DNA of 64,000 nt from Algorimicrobium echini (GTDB taxonomy: Bacteria > Bacteroidota > Bacteroidia > Flavobacteriales > Flavobacteriaceae): assembly GCF_900115185.1 (NCBI RefSeq), contig NZ_FOVN01000007.1:62001-126000 (forward strand). The letters run 5' to 3'. The notes under the pieces are model-generated. The model saw nothing but the letters and a program-made list of their open reading frames with translations. It ran no database searches and had not been told where the DNA came from. Below are positions 35,482 through 45,372 of this stretch, piece after piece. Numbering within the stretch: position 1 is the stretch's first letter; each line of letters starts with the position of its first letter. The translations under genes were made by a program, and so were the position numbers.

Positions 35482-37392
35482 TTATTTAATCATCTCGTAG
35501 CTACGTTTAATAAAGTTGGTTAACTCTTCACCTTTCAATAAACCTTGTGAAAGTCGCGCTAGATCCAAACTCTGTGTAATTAAACGTTCTTGCTTTTTCT
35601 TGGTTTTGGTTTCTAAAATTTCGCCTACTAAAGCGGAATTTGTATTCACTACCAAATTATACATTTCTGGCATATTGTTAAACATATTCATACCGCCTCC
35701 ACCGGTTTGCTGCATTTCTTTCATACGTCGCATAAATTCCGGTTGCGTAATCATAAATGGTGATGCGTCACTATCCATAGCTTCTAATTGTACCGAGAAT
35801 TTCTCTTGAGGAATTATCTCTTTAAGCAAGTCCTCAAGCGCGCCTTTTTGGTCGTCTGATAATTTAGAAATTTTGGCATCATCGGTTTTAATTAAATTAT
35901 CCACGTGATCGGCATCCACACGAGCAAAGGTTATATTCTCCTTGCTAGATTCTAGCTTCTGCATTAAATGCGATACGATTGGCGAATCTAATAACAACAC
36001 CTCATAATCTTTAGCTTTAGCTGCTTCTATGTAACTGTGTTGTGCATCTTTATTTGATGCGTACAAAATAACCAACTTACCATCTTTATCAGTTTGCTTG
36101 GCTTTTATAGCGTTGAATAATTCGTCATAGGTGTAATATTTGCCATCAACCGTTGGGTACAATGCGAACGCATCTGCTTTTTCAAAGAATTTATCTTCGG
36201 AAAGCATTCCATACTCAATAACAATTTTAATATCGTCCCATTTCTTTTCAAAATCTTCGCGATTATTATTAAAAAGGGATTTTAATTTATCAGCCACTTT
36301 ACGCGTGATATAAGAAGCTATTTTCTTAACAGCACCATCGGCTTGTAAGTAACTACGTGATACGTTTAATGGAATGTCTGGTGAATCAATAACACCACGT
36401 AACATGGTTAAAAATTCTGGAACAATGCCTTCTACATTATCGGTAACGTACACCTGATTTTGGTACAGTTGAATTTTATCCTTTTGAATGTTGAGGTCGT
36501 TGGTCATTTTTGGGAAATACAAGATTCCCGTTAAGTTAAATGGATAGTCTACATTTAAATGAATATGAAATAACGGTTCCTCAAATTGCATTGGGTACAA
36601 CTCGCGGTAAAAACTGTTATAGTCTGATTCTTCCAAATCGGCTGGCAATTTGGTCCATGCTGGATTTGGATTGTTTATTATATTATCAACCGTAATTTGT
36701 TTGTGTGGTTCCGTTGTTTCTTTACCATCTTTATCGGTTGTGGTTTTTGGTGTAAAATCTGGATCATTTACTTCTTTAGTTCCAAACTTAATAGGAACAG
36801 GCATAAACTTGTTATACTTTAAAAGCAATTCACGAATACGTGCTTCTTCCAAAAACTCGGTAGAATCGTCAGCGATATGCAAGATAATTTCAGTGCCACG
36901 TTCTGATTTATCTGCTGCTTCTAATGTGAATTCTGGACTACCATCGCAAGTCCAATGTGCTGCTGGTTCATCTTTGTAAGATTTGGTAATGATTTCTACC
37001 TTTTCAGCCACCATAAATGCGGAATAGAAACCCAAACCAAAATGACCGATAATTCCAGAATCTTTGGCAGAATCTTTATACTTGTCTAAAAACTCTTCTG
37101 CACCCGAAAATGCTACTTGGTTGATGTATTTTTCAACCTCTTCGGCCGTCATACCTAAACCTTGATCTATAATGTGCAATTTCTTGCCATCCTTGTCAAT
37201 TTTTACTTCAATTTGTGGGTTCCCGTATTCTACAGAAGCTTCGCCAATACTGGTTAAATGTTTTAATTTTAAAGTCGCATCGGTTGCATTACTAATCAGC
37301 TCACGTAAAAAGATTTCGTGATCACTGTATAAAAACTTTTTAATGAGTGGGAAGATATTTTCTACCGATACATTAATGTTTCCTTTTGCCAT
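35482..37392 (-). CDS. htpG: Molecular chaperone HtpG (Hsp90)
   Basis: 636 residues, within the HtpG range. N-terminal ATPase motifs are FLRELISNATDA near residue 32, IIDQGLGMTAEEVEKY, and IGHFGLGFYSAFMVA. The middle domain has NPNPAWTKLP and GILYFP, and the C-terminal dimerisation domain is present up to FIKRSYEMIK. It assists folding under stress as an ATP-driven dimer. It stands alone with its own terminator; a repeat TGTCAGTTTGTCA lies about 100 bases upstream (37491-37503) and might be a heat-shock control site. Confidence 0.97.
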   Translation of the reverse strand: MAKGNINVSVENIFPLIKKFLYSDHEIFLRELISNATDATLKLKHLTSIGEASVEYGNPQIEVKIDKDGKKLHIIDQGLGMTAEEVEKYINQVAFSGAEEFLDKYKDSAKDSGIIGHFGLGFYSAFMVAEKVEIITKSYKDEPAAHWTCDGSPEFTLEAADKSERGTEIILHIADDSTEFLEEARIRELLLKYNKFMPVPIKFGTKEVNDPDFTPKTTTDKDGKETTEPHKQITVDNIINNPNPAWTKLPADLEESDYNSFYRELYPMQFEEPLFHIHLNVDYPFNLTGILYFPKMTNDLNIQKDKIQLYQNQVYVTDNVEGIVPEFLTMLRGVIDSPDIPLNVSRSYLQADGAVKKIASYITRKVADKLKSLFNNNREDFEKKWDDIKIVIEYGMLSEDKFFEKADAFALYPTVDGKYYTYDELFNAIKAKQTDKDGKLVILYASNKDAQHSYIEAAKAKDYEVLLLDSPIVSHLMQKLESSKENITFARVDADHVDNLIKTDDAKISKLSDDQKGALEDLLKEIIPQEKFSVQLEAMDSDASPFMITQPEFMRRMKEMQQTGGGGMNMFNNMPEMYNLVVNTNSALVGEILETKTKKKQERLITQSLDLARLSQGLLKGEELTNFIKRSYEMIK

Positions 37393-37490
37393 AAATTTAA
37401 TTTATTAAATTATTCCCACAAACGTGAGAACCTGTTAAACGTCATTATTTGTTTACGGTAGAGTCAAAAAAAGTACCAAGTGTTAAAACG

Positions 37491-37503
37491 TGACAAACTG
37501 ACA
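37491..37503 (-). promoter_or_regulatory. TGTCA direct repeat upstream of htpG
   Basis: TGTCAGTTTGTCA on the minus strand contains two TGTCA half-sites eight bases apart, 99 bases before the htpG start. A stress-response role is only suggested by the neighbouring chaperone gene. Confidence 0.25.
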
Positions 37504-37513
37504 TTTAAAGTAT

Positions 37514-37547
37514 AAAAAAATGCCATTCTTTGTGGGAATGGCATTTT
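37514..37547 (-). terminator. Terminator after the S9 peptidase gene
   Basis: The stem AAAATGCCATTC / GAATGGCATTTT (12 pairs, loop of seven) is followed on the minus strand by a T-run. It lies 44 bases after the gene's stop. Confidence 0.85.
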
Positions 37548-37590
37548 GAAATATGTTATTTTCATTGATGGTGGATTCAATTATTTAGTG

Positions 37591-40035
37591 TTAGTTTTTT
37601 ATAGATTCATCAGTTTTTTCAACGGTATTTTTATTCTTCACATACGTTTCCAACCATTCATCTTGTTCCCAAAGCATGTGCAAAATAGATTCTTTTGCTG
37701 CATAACCATGACTTTCTCTTGGCAACATAACCAAACGAACTGGTGCGCCTAACCCTTTTAAGGCGTTGAAATAACGCTCACTTTGCAAAGGATAGGTTCC
37801 TGAATTATTATCAGCTTCACCATGAATAAGCAATAAGGGTGTTTTCATGGTATCTGCATGCATAAAAGGCGACATGTTATAATATACTTCTGGCGCTTCC
37901 CAATAGTTGCGCTCTTCACTTTGAAAACCAAATGGTGTTAATGTTCTATTATAGGCGCCACTTCTAGCTATTCCTGCTGCAAATAAATTGGAATGTGCTA
38001 ATAAGTTAGCGGTCATAAATGCTCCGTAACTATGGCCACCTACAGCTACACGATCTCTGTCAATATACCCCAAGGCATCCACGGCATCAATAGCGGCTTT
38101 CCCATTGGCTACCAATTGCTTTATGAAGGTGTCGTTTGGTTGCTCGTCACCTTCACCAATAATTGGGAAAGCAGCATCATCCAATACTACATAGCCTCTA
38201 GTTACCCAATAAATAGGCGAACCATAGTATGGATAAGTAAACTCATTAGAACTGGACGTGTTTTGCCCAGCGCTACTTTTATCTTTAAATTCTCTAGGGT
38301 AAGCCCATAAAATCATTGGGTACTTTTTACCTTTTTCGTAATTGGTTGGCAAGTACAACGTACCTGACAAATCCAAACCATCATCACGCTTGTAGGTAAT
38401 CACTTCTTTTTTTACGTTTTGTATGCTTTTAAACGGATTTTCGAACGTGGTTAAAGGTGTTAAGCTGTTACGCTTTTTAATATTCCGAATGTAGTAATTT
38501 GGAAATTCATTTTTAGATTCTAATCGTACTAAAAATGTACCATCTTTTGCATCAATAGCTGAACTAATACTTTCTACTTGGTCAGTTAGGGTAGATTGAT
38601 ATAGCCGCTTAGTTTTTTGGGTTTCCAAATTTATTTCATCAATAAATGGAAATTTTCCAGCATCACTATAACCATCGCCAATTAGAAAAGCTTTATTAGA
38701 ATTGACATCTAATACATATTCATTAAAGTCATTTTTAGTGTAAACAAAGCTGCCAGGATTGCTGTAAACATCTTGATAATTTCTATCGAACAAAACTGTT
38801 GGCGCTTCGTTAGTGTTGGACGGATTAAACACATAAGTTCTGGTGTTTCGTGTGTTCCACCAATAATCGTTTGCAATGGCAAGGTTGTCAGTTCCCCAAG
38901 TAATACCACTAAATCGATCTTTAGTTTTTAAAAGCGAGGTAATGGTACCATTAAAAGGCGCCTCTTGCTGAAACACTTCATCACGGAAAGGGACCTTGTT
39001 TTCTGGGTCGCCACCATCCAAAACTTCCGCCCAATATAAGGTTGCTGGCTTATCATTTCGCCAGTTAAGGTCGCGCATACCTGTACGTTCTGCCATAAAG
39101 CCTTGTGGTAAATCTTCAATCAACGGTACTTGGAGCATGGTTTTAACCAAATCGCCATTGGCTTTATAAATGGTAGTTTCAGAAGGAAATCTATAGTAAG
39201 GGACTAAATAGGAAAATGGTTTGTTAATGGTGGTAATCATCACATAGTTTCCATCAGGTGAAAAGGATATGTCGCCATACATATCAGCTGATTTCCAAAG
39301 ACTCGCTGATCCGTTAAGAGATACTTTATATAGTTCGGCTTGTGCTAATTGTTCAAAATTATGCTCATCATTAGGATTCTTCAATAAATCTTGATAGGTT
39401 CGGTTTTGAGCTTTTACACCAGCTTCACTCACAGAAACGGTTGGACCCGTTGGAACTGCTTCTTTGGTGTTAATTAATGCTTTTCTATTTTTTGGAAGCA
39501 TTTTCACTAAAAGCGCTTCACTGTTTTTTAGCCAAACAGCAGGATTGCCCATGTTGGCATTTAATTTAGGTTCTGTAAGTTTTTTGGCTTGTGCATTTTT
39601 GATGTCTAATAGCCATAATTCAGCTCCAATAGAAACCGTATTGGTAAAGGTCATGAATTGCTGGTTTGGCGACCATGAAAAATTAGCAAACCTGCCATTT
39701 TCTGGTAATCCCGAAACTGTTTTTGGATTGCCAGTGTTATCATTTTTAACTTTAATGTCTGTATTATAACGCGTACGGCTGCCAATATTGGTAACCGGAT
39801 TAATGCGTAAACCACCCAAGCGCATTTCGGTTTCCGAGAGTTCTTCAATTGTTTTATAGGCACTTCGGTAAAGGAATACAATATTTTCACCTTTACTATC
39901 CATTCGAATGCTAGGAGCTAAAGGAGCTTCCGCTAATTCTAAAATATTTTGATGCGGTTTTTGGTAGGTGAGATTTTCTTGAGAAAAGCCTGAAATAACA
40001 AATAAAAAGAGGAACGTAGCTAGAATTGATTTCAT
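37591..40035 (-). CDS. S9 family peptidase (prolyl oligopeptidase type), exported
   Basis: 814 residues. Signal peptide MKSILATFLFLFVISGFSQ, then a beta-propeller-like N-terminal region of about 500 residues and a C-terminal alpha/beta hydrolase domain. The catalytic triad is visible: serine in GGHSYGAFM near residue 669, aspartate in HGEADNNSGT near residue 738, histidine in ESHGYAAK near residue 775. Family enzymes cut short peptides; some Bacteroidota relatives are glutamyl or dipeptidyl peptidases. Acts in the periplasm. Single gene, divergent from the ketoacyl synthase. Confidence 0.93.
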   Translation of the reverse strand: MKSILATFLFLFVISGFSQENLTYQKPHQNILELAEAPLAPSIRMDSKGENIVFLYRSAYKTIEELSETEMRLGGLRINPVTNIGSRTRYNTDIKVKNDNTGNPKTVSGLPENGRFANFSWSPNQQFMTFTNTVSIGAELWLLDIKNAQAKKLTEPKLNANMGNPAVWLKNSEALLVKMLPKNRKALINTKEAVPTGPTVSVSEAGVKAQNRTYQDLLKNPNDEHNFEQLAQAELYKVSLNGSASLWKSADMYGDISFSPDGNYVMITTINKPFSYLVPYYRFPSETTIYKANGDLVKTMLQVPLIEDLPQGFMAERTGMRDLNWRNDKPATLYWAEVLDGGDPENKVPFRDEVFQQEAPFNGTITSLLKTKDRFSGITWGTDNLAIANDYWWNTRNTRTYVFNPSNTNEAPTVLFDRNYQDVYSNPGSFVYTKNDFNEYVLDVNSNKAFLIGDGYSDAGKFPFIDEINLETQKTKRLYQSTLTDQVESISSAIDAKDGTFLVRLESKNEFPNYYIRNIKKRNSLTPLTTFENPFKSIQNVKKEVITYKRDDGLDLSGTLYLPTNYEKGKKYPMILWAYPREFKDKSSAGQNTSSSNEFTYPYYGSPIYWVTRGYVVLDDAAFPIIGEGDEQPNDTFIKQLVANGKAAIDAVDALGYIDRDRVAVGGHSYGAFMTANLLAHSNLFAAGIARSGAYNRTLTPFGFQSEERNYWEAPEVYYNMSPFMHADTMKTPLLLIHGEADNNSGTYPLQSERYFNALKGLGAPVRLVMLPRESHGYAAKESILHMLWEQDEWLETYVKNKNTVEKTDESIKN

Positions 40036-40200
40036 ATTAAATGGATTTAATTTTTTGGAAGCCTAAAGATACCAAAAACATTTTTGTGAGGTAGTGAACT
40101 TAACTATTAGAAAAGCTTCTTTGCTATGCATGCATAACGAATACAATTCGCTTTTGAAAACTCTTAGCTTGGAATTGGTTAAATTGCGCGCAGATTAATC

Positions 40201-40251
40201 ATGCAATTTCCTCCAGATGCCAATCCGGATTCAGAAATTAATAACAAATAA
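40201..40251 (+). CDS. Possible 16-residue leader ORF before the ketoacyl synthase
   Basis: ATG 40201 to TAA 40249-40251 encodes MQFPPDANPDSEINNK, ending 6 bases before the next ATG. The phase and closeness would allow translational coupling, but the frame is short and may be chance. Confidence 0.2.
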   Translation: MQFPPDANPDSEINNK

Positions 40252-40257
40252 TTTTCA

Positions 40258-41268
40258 ATGTATAATTCTAAAATAATTGGTTTAGGTCATTATGTGCCTG
40301 ATAATGTGGTTACCAATGACGATTTGTCTAAATTGATGGATACAAATGATGCTTGGATTCAAGAACGAACAGGTATTAAAGAACGTCGTTGGGTTGTAAA
40401 AGGGTCAGATGATACTACAGCTACCATGGGTGTTAAAGCTGCTAAAGTGGCTATTGAACGTGCTGGAATAGATAAAGATGATATTGATTTTATCATTTTT
40501 GCAACCTTAAGTCCAGATATGTATTTTCCAGGTCCAGGCGTGCAAGTGCAACATGCATTAAATATTAAAACGGTTGGTGCTTTAGATGTTAGAAACCAAT
40601 GCTCTGGATTTGTCTATGCATTATCGGTTGCTGATAATTTTATTAAAACAGGAATGTATAAAAACATTTTAGTTATTGGAAGCGAATTGCATTCTCATGG
40701 ATTAGATGTAACAACACGTGGACGTGGTGTTTCCGTTATTTTTGGTGATGGTGCAGGAGCTGCTATTTTAACACGTGAAGAAGATACTAGTAAAGGAATT
40801 TTATCCACTCATTTACATTCGCAAGGCGAACATGCTGAAGAATTGGTTCTGGTGGCACCAGGTATGGGAAAACGCTGGGTGAATGATATTTTAGCTGATA
40901 ACGATCCAAATGACGAAAGTTATTACCCACACATGAATGGTCAGTTTGTTTTTAAAAATGCCGTAGTACGTTTTAGTGAAGTGATTATGGAAGGTCTGGA
41001 AAAAAACAACTTACCTGTGGATGCTATCGATATGTTAATACCGCATCAAGCGAATTTGCGTATTTCGCAATTCATTCAAAAGAAATTTAGTTTGTCAGAC
41101 GATCAGGTATTTAATAATATTCAGAAGTACGGAAATACCACAGCTGCTTCCATTCCTATTGCATTAACTGAAGCCTGGGAACAAGGGAAAATTAAAGAAG
41201 GTGATACTGTTGTTTTAGCCGCCTTTGGTAGTGGCTTTACTTGGGGAAGTGTCATCATTAAATGGTAA
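40258..41268 (+). CDS. 3-oxoacyl-ACP synthase III family protein
   Basis: 336 residues, typical for KAS III. The active-site cysteine is in RNQCSGFVYAL near residue 115, the histidine in IPHQANLRI near residue 262 and the asparagine in YGNTTAASIP near residue 292. The N-terminus SKIIGLGHYVPDNVVTN is characteristic. QCSGF replaces the ACAGF of standard FabH, so it may use an unusual primer and belong to a FabH-like branch. It would start fatty-acid or related chain synthesis from acyl-CoA and malonyl-ACP. No other fab gene is adjacent. Confidence 0.9.
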   Translation: MYNSKIIGLGHYVPDNVVTNDDLSKLMDTNDAWIQERTGIKERRWVVKGSDDTTATMGVKAAKVAIERAGIDKDDIDFIIFATLSPDMYFPGPGVQVQHALNIKTVGALDVRNQCSGFVYALSVADNFIKTGMYKNILVIGSELHSHGLDVTTRGRGVSVIFGDGAGAAILTREEDTSKGILSTHLHSQGEHAEELVLVAPGMGKRWVNDILADNDPNDESYYPHMNGQFVFKNAVVRFSEVIMEGLEKNNLPVDAIDMLIPHQANLRISQFIQKKFSLSDDQVFNNIQKYGNTTAASIPIALTEAWEQGKIKEGDTVVLAAFGSGFTWGSVIIKW

Positions 41269-41357
41269 CAAATTCCTTCGTAGGAAGATGTTTCTAAATA
41301 GGCTAAAGATTCAGTGTAGCCAATCTTAAAAACAATAATTTTAATTTATCTCATAAA

Positions 41358-41387
41358 AAAACCCGAAACATTGCTGCTTCGGGTTTT
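41358..41387 (-). terminator. Minus-strand terminator (unit B), also shared 3' end for the ketoacyl synthase
   Basis: A ten-pair stem AAAACCCGAA / TTCGGGTTTT has its U-run on the minus strand. It lies 90 bases after the plus-strand ketoacyl synthase gene, for which it would be only a weak terminator. Confidence 0.75.
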
Positions 41388-41473
41388 CTACTATTAACCA
41401 ATTTAACTAACACTAAACTATAAATTAAATAGTTTAAAAATTACTTAAAACTTATCACTTACCTATATAGACG
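41358..41473 (-). ncRNA. Candidate minus-strand RNA unit B
   Basis: On the minus strand a CGTCTATATAG element (41463-41473) is followed about 50 bases on by TTTAGTGTTAGTT and then a hairpin AAAACCCGAA / TTCGGGTTTT (41358-41387) with a seven-T tail. Unit A at 41535-41645 has the same order and near-identical blocks. There is no open reading frame. The start is not known. Not recognised; Flavobacteria-specific RNA families in Rfam would be the first comparison. Confidence 0.4.
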
Positions 41474-41534
41474 TAAAAAGTCTGCATTTATTTCAAACCT
41501 TAACATTTTTAACTATCATTTAACACATAAAGCA

Positions 41535-41645
41535 AAAACCCAAAGCTTTTACACCTTGGGTTTTCTGTATTTAATAGTCAAACACTAACACTAACCATCA
41601 ACTATTACGCAGACTATTAAATATTTGTTATTATCAATATAGACG
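41535..41645 (-). ncRNA. Candidate minus-strand RNA unit A
   Basis: On the minus strand CGTCTATATTG (41635-41645) is followed 40 bases on by TTAGTGTTAGTGTT (41581-41595 region) and then the hairpin AAAACCCAA / TTGGGTTTT (41535-41564) with a T-rich tail. It parallels unit B (41358-41473) block by block, so the two are probably a tandem duplication of one RNA gene or of a leader/terminator element. Expression is not shown. Confidence 0.4.
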
Positions 41646-41701
41646 ATTACATTTGGAAAACGTTACACTATATAAATGAGTTTAACGCTAAATTAACAGC
41701 T

Positions 41702-42064
41702 ATGAGTAAAAAAACATTAGTAATAGGCGCTTCTTTAAAACCTAACCGGTATTCTAATATTGCTATAAACCGTTTGGTTAATTACCAGCATGATGTGGTA
41801 GCTTTTGGATTACGATCAGGAACGGTTTCTGGAGTATCCATTGATACAGAACTAAAACCTTATACGAATATTGAAACGGTTACCTTGTATTTAAATCCTC
41901 AGCGTCAGGTGGACTATTACGAGTATATTATCTCTTTGAACCCGAAACGTGTTATTTTTAATCCTGGAACGGAAAATCCCGAATTTTATAAATTATTGGA
42001 TGCTGCAAATATTAAAAGTGAAGTAGCTTGTACGCTTGTTTTACTTTCTACGAATCAGTATTAA
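41702..42064 (+). CDS. CoA-binding domain protein
   Basis: 120 residues forming one Rossmann-like CoA-binding domain: [21 protein letters not shown] at the start (nucleotide-binding turn GASxxPxRYS), GSVDTE-like and [17 protein letters not shown] in the middle, and [14 protein letters not shown] near the end. It belongs to the stand-alone family of YccU-like proteins; role unknown, perhaps a metabolic sensor. It converges with, and overlaps by 24 bases, the minus-strand symporter gene. Confidence 0.87.
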   Translation: MSKKTLVIGASLKPNRYSNIAINRLVNYQHDVVAFGLRSGTVSGVSIDTELKPYTNIETVTLYLNPQRQVDYYEYIISLNPKRVIFNPGTENPEFYKLLDAANIKSEVACTLVLLSTNQY

Positions 42065-43483
42065 ACCCAAATAGGTAAGGAGCCCGTTTACAATTAAAAT
42101 TTCGAAACCTATTTTATAACCGTTAAACAACTCTGCTGAATACATATTTATAAAATAAGATAGTATTGGCGCTATTAATGCAATGATCCAAACATACTTG
42201 TCTTTAAGCTCGGTTTTAGTTAAAATTCCAAATGCAAATAGTCCTAATAAGGGTCCGTAGGTATAACCAGCAGCTTTAAACAATTCCCAAATTACTGATA
42301 CATCTTTAAATAATGAATCAAATAGGATAATAACAGCCACTAAAACGATACTCACCAAAATGTGAACGCGTTTCCTAATACCTTTTTGTTTGTTTTCAGG
42401 TTTTTTATCGAGCTCAATTATATCTATACAAAATGAAGTTGTTAAGGATGTTAAAGCAGAATCAGCACTAGAATAAGCCGCAGCAATTAACCCTAAAATA
42501 AAAAATGCGGAGGTTAAAATACCAATTTCAGGCAACATAGCAATTGTTGGAAATAAATCATCTTTGGTTGCCGTAATCCCATTTTGTTGAGCATATTGCG
42601 TCAACATTAATCCTAATGCTAGAAATAAAATATTCACGAAAATGAGTACAATACTGAAAACAACCATGTTTTTCTGGGCATCTTTTAAATTTCGACAGGT
42701 TAGGTTTTTCTGCATCATATCCTGATCTAAACCAGTCATGGTAATGGTAATAAACATACCAGCTAAAAAGCTTTTTATAAAGAATTGTGCGTCGTTAGAG
42801 TCGTCTAAAAAGAAGACTCTACTCATGGTACTATCTTTCACATTTGTATAGATTTCAGAAATGCCATTTAAATCTAAAGCGGTTGCTAAAAATGAAATGG
42901 TAACAACTACCGAAATTAACATGAACAGTGTTTGTAAGGTATCTGTAAAAATAATCGTTTTAATACCACCTTTAAACGTGTATAACCAAATAAGCGCAAT
43001 GGTAATAATTACAGTTACTGGAAAAGGCATGCCTAAATTATCAAATACTAAAAGCTGTAAAACTTTGGCAACCAAAAAGAGTCTGAAGGCAGCGCCAACA
43101 GTACGAGAAATTAAAAACGCAACCGAGCCTGTTTTGTAACTAGTATTCCCAAATCTATCTCGTAAATAGGTGTAAATGGAGGTTAAGTTCATCCGGTAAT
43201 ACAGTGGTAAAAGGACGTAGGCAATTACTAAATAGCCAAAAAAGTAACCAAATACCACCTGTAAATATCCAAACTGTTTGGTTTCTACAGCTCCTGGAAC
43301 TGAAATAAATGTGACACCAGATAAGGATGCGCCAATCATTCCAAAAGCTACCAAATACCAAGGAGCCGATTTATTGGCCTTAAAAAAGGAGTCATTGGAA
43401 TCCTCTTGTCCTGTAAAATAGGAAATTAGAATTAAAACAATGAAATAGGCTGCAATTAAAAGAATAATCTGCGTTGGACTCAT
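42041..43483 (-). CDS. Sodium:solute symporter
   Basis: 480 residues with about 13 membrane helices, typical of the SSS family. Family marks are [20 protein letters not shown] in helix 2, GDIIE-type segments, [15 protein letters not shown] between helices 6 and 7, and [22 protein letters not shown] with the sodium-site serines. It would import an organic solute with sodium; substrate not predictable. It ends 24 bases inside the converging CoA-binding gene. Confidence 0.92.
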   Translation of the reverse strand: MSPTQIILLIAAYFIVLILISYFTGQEDSNDSFFKANKSAPWYLVAFGMIGASLSGVTFISVPGAVETKQFGYLQVVFGYFFGYLVIAYVLLPLYYRMNLTSIYTYLRDRFGNTSYKTGSVAFLISRTVGAAFRLFLVAKVLQLLVFDNLGMPFPVTVIITIALIWLYTFKGGIKTIIFTDTLQTLFMLISVVVTISFLATALDLNGISEIYTNVKDSTMSRVFFLDDSNDAQFFIKSFLAGMFITITMTGLDQDMMQKNLTCRNLKDAQKNMVVFSIVLIFVNILFLALGLMLTQYAQQNGITATKDDLFPTIAMLPEIGILTSAFFILGLIAAAYSSADSALTSLTTSFCIDIIELDKKPENKQKGIRKRVHILVSIVLVAVIILFDSLFKDVSVIWELFKAAGYTYGPLLGLFAFGILTKTELKDKYVWIIALIAPILSYFINMYSAELFNGYKIGFEILIVNGLLTYLGLILIRRK

Positions 43484-43563
43484 ATAGCTATAAAATGTTC
43501 AGCCAAAATACAAATTACCATTGTATATGCAATTCTTAAATGGAAAATCGTAAATTCGCGGCT

Positions 43564-44181
43564 ATGGAATTTTCATCAAAACTTTTAGAGAAAGCTGTTA
43601 ACGAGATGTCGCAATTACCAGGAATTGGTAAGCGAACGGCATTGCGTTTGGTTTTACACTTGTTGAATCAGCCTGAAAGCCAGACGGTTCAGTTAGCAGG
43701 TGCTTTAAAAACCATGCGTTCAGACATTAAATTTTGTAAAAGTTGTTATAATATTAGTGATGTGGAGTTGTGTGAAATTTGCGCCAATCCCAATCGGATT
43801 AGTGATGTAATTTGTGTGGTTGAAGATATTCGCGATGTCATGGCTATTGAAAATACCAGTTCTTTTAAAGGTTTATATCATGTTTTGGGTGGTAAAATTT
43901 CGCCTATGGATGGTATCGGTCCGCAGGATTTGAATATTCAATCTTTGGTAGAAAAAGTAAAGTTAGGTGATGTAAAAGAACTCATTTTCGCATTGGGTTC
44001 CACCATGGAAGGCGATACCACCAACTTTTATATCTACCGACAAATTCAAGACTATAATGTCCTAACATCTACCATTGCTAGAGGAATATCAGTAGGCAAT
44101 GAGTTAGAGTATACCGATGAAATTACCCTTGGACGCAGTATTGTTAACCGCATTCCTTTTGAAGCATCCCTAAAATCGTAA
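43564..44181 (+). CDS. recR: Recombination mediator RecR
   Basis: 205 residues from ATG 43564, the usual start ([15 protein letters not shown]); an ATG eight codons upstream (43540) lies before a -7-like box (TAAATTCG, 43551) and is less likely. Features are the helix-hairpin-helix [15 protein letters not shown], the four-cysteine zinc motif [16 protein letters not shown] near residue 57, and the Toprim segment [13 protein letters not shown]. With RecO/RecF it helps RecA load at gaps. The glycosyltransferase follows after 4 bases. Confidence 0.93.
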   Translation: MEFSSKLLEKAVNEMSQLPGIGKRTALRLVLHLLNQPESQTVQLAGALKTMRSDIKFCKSCYNISDVELCEICANPNRISDVICVVEDIRDVMAIENTSSFKGLYHVLGGKISPMDGIGPQDLNIQSLVEKVKLGDVKELIFALGSTMEGDTTNFYIYRQIQDYNVLTSTIARGISVGNELEYTDEITLGRSIVNRIPFEASLKS

Positions 44182-44185
44182 GTAT

Positions 44186-45292
44186 TTGAAACTATCTGTC
44201 ATCATCTTAAATTATAATGTTCGCTATTTTTTAGAGCTTTGTTTAAAAAGCGTCGAGAAAGCAATAGAAGGTTTGGATGCCGAAATTATTGTGGTCGACA
44301 ATCAGTCCTCTGACACGAGTTGCGCGATGGTGAAAGCCTTGTTTCCAAATGTTATTTTAATAGAAAACCCTTCGAATGATGGTTTTTCAAAAGGCAATAA
44401 TTTAGGTGTTAAACAAGCAAAAGGCGAGTATTTATGCATTTTAAATCCGGATACCATTGTTGCAGAAGATACTTTTAAAATACTTCTAGATTTTTCAGAC
44501 AAGCAAGATAATTTGGGTATTGTTGGCTGCCGACTCATGGATGGAACCGGTAAATTTCTACCCGAAAGTAAACGTAATGTGCCGAAACCAGCCGTTGCGC
44601 TTAAAAAATTATTAGGAAATCCCAATTCCTATTACGCCAATCAATTGGGTGAATATGAAACTGGTAAAGTGCCCATTTTTGTAGGTGCTTTTATGTTGCT
44701 TAAAAAAGATGTGTATTTAAAAGTTGGCGGTTTTGATGAAGACTATTTTATGTATGGTGAAGATATTGACCTATCATACAAAGTCCTAAAAGCTGGTTAT
44801 ACCAACTACTATAATGGAAGCACAACAATTATTCACTATAAAGGCGAAAGCACCTTGAAAGATGCTAATTACGCGAAACGGTTTTATGGCGCCATGCAAA
44901 TTTTCTATAAAAAGCACTTTAAAAATAATATTTTTTTTGATAGTATGGTGTGGTTGGGAATTCGCGCAGCATATTTAATACGTTCAGAACCTGTAGTGGT
45001 AAAACCCAAACGGCAATCTTACGTGTTTTTAACTCAAGAAACATCACACATTCTAGAAACAAATTTAGAAAAGCCTGTTTCTTTAGTGAAAAAAGTAATT
45101 CATGTAGATCCATTTACGGAAGTTATTTTTGACGCCAACACCTTTTCCTATAAATCAATTTTTCAGCATATTACCGATTTAAAGGCTAACGAAGGTATTT
45201 CATTTAAAATTCTACCAAACAATTCCGATTTTATAATTGGTAGTAACAGTTCAAAAAATCGTGGTGAAATTCACCTACTAAAAAAGAATTAA
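44186..45292 (+). CDS. Glycosyltransferase family 2
   Basis: 368 residues starting with TTG at 44186; the next ATG would cut off the catalytic N-terminus. The fold is visible: KLSVIILNYNVRYFLELCL at the start, EIIVVDNQSSDTSC, DGFSKGNNLGVKQAKG, ILNPDTIVAE (metal/nucleotide-sugar region), and GGFDEDYFMYGEDIDLSYK. The last 120 residues are an extra C-terminal part with no membrane helix. It may act on surface polysaccharide. It follows recR after 4 bases, so it is probably co-transcribed although functionally unrelated. Confidence 0.9.
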   Translation: MKLSVIILNYNVRYFLELCLKSVEKAIEGLDAEIIVVDNQSSDTSCAMVKALFPNVILIENPSNDGFSKGNNLGVKQAKGEYLCILNPDTIVAEDTFKILLDFSDKQDNLGIVGCRLMDGTGKFLPESKRNVPKPAVALKKLLGNPNSYYANQLGEYETGKVPIFVGAFMLLKKDVYLKVGGFDEDYFMYGEDIDLSYKVLKAGYTNYYNGSTTIIHYKGESTLKDANYAKRFYGAMQIFYKKHFKNNIFFDSMVWLGIRAAYLIRSEPVVVKPKRQSYVFLTQETSHILETNLEKPVSLVKKVIHVDPFTEVIFDANTFSYKSIFQHITDLKANEGISFKILPNNSDFIIGSNSSKNRGEIHLLKKN

Positions 45293-45327
45293 ATAATAAA
45301 ACTGCAATGAATTTGATGATTTTTCAT

Positions 45328-45335
45328 TAATTTTG
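45328..45335 (+). promoter_or_regulatory. Promoter -7 box for the E2 gene
   Basis: TAATTTTG matches TAnnTTTG, 37 bases before the ATG at 45373. Confidence 0.55.
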
Positions 45336-45372
45336 CAGTCGAAATTAAAAAACATACGGTTTAGTTACAGAT

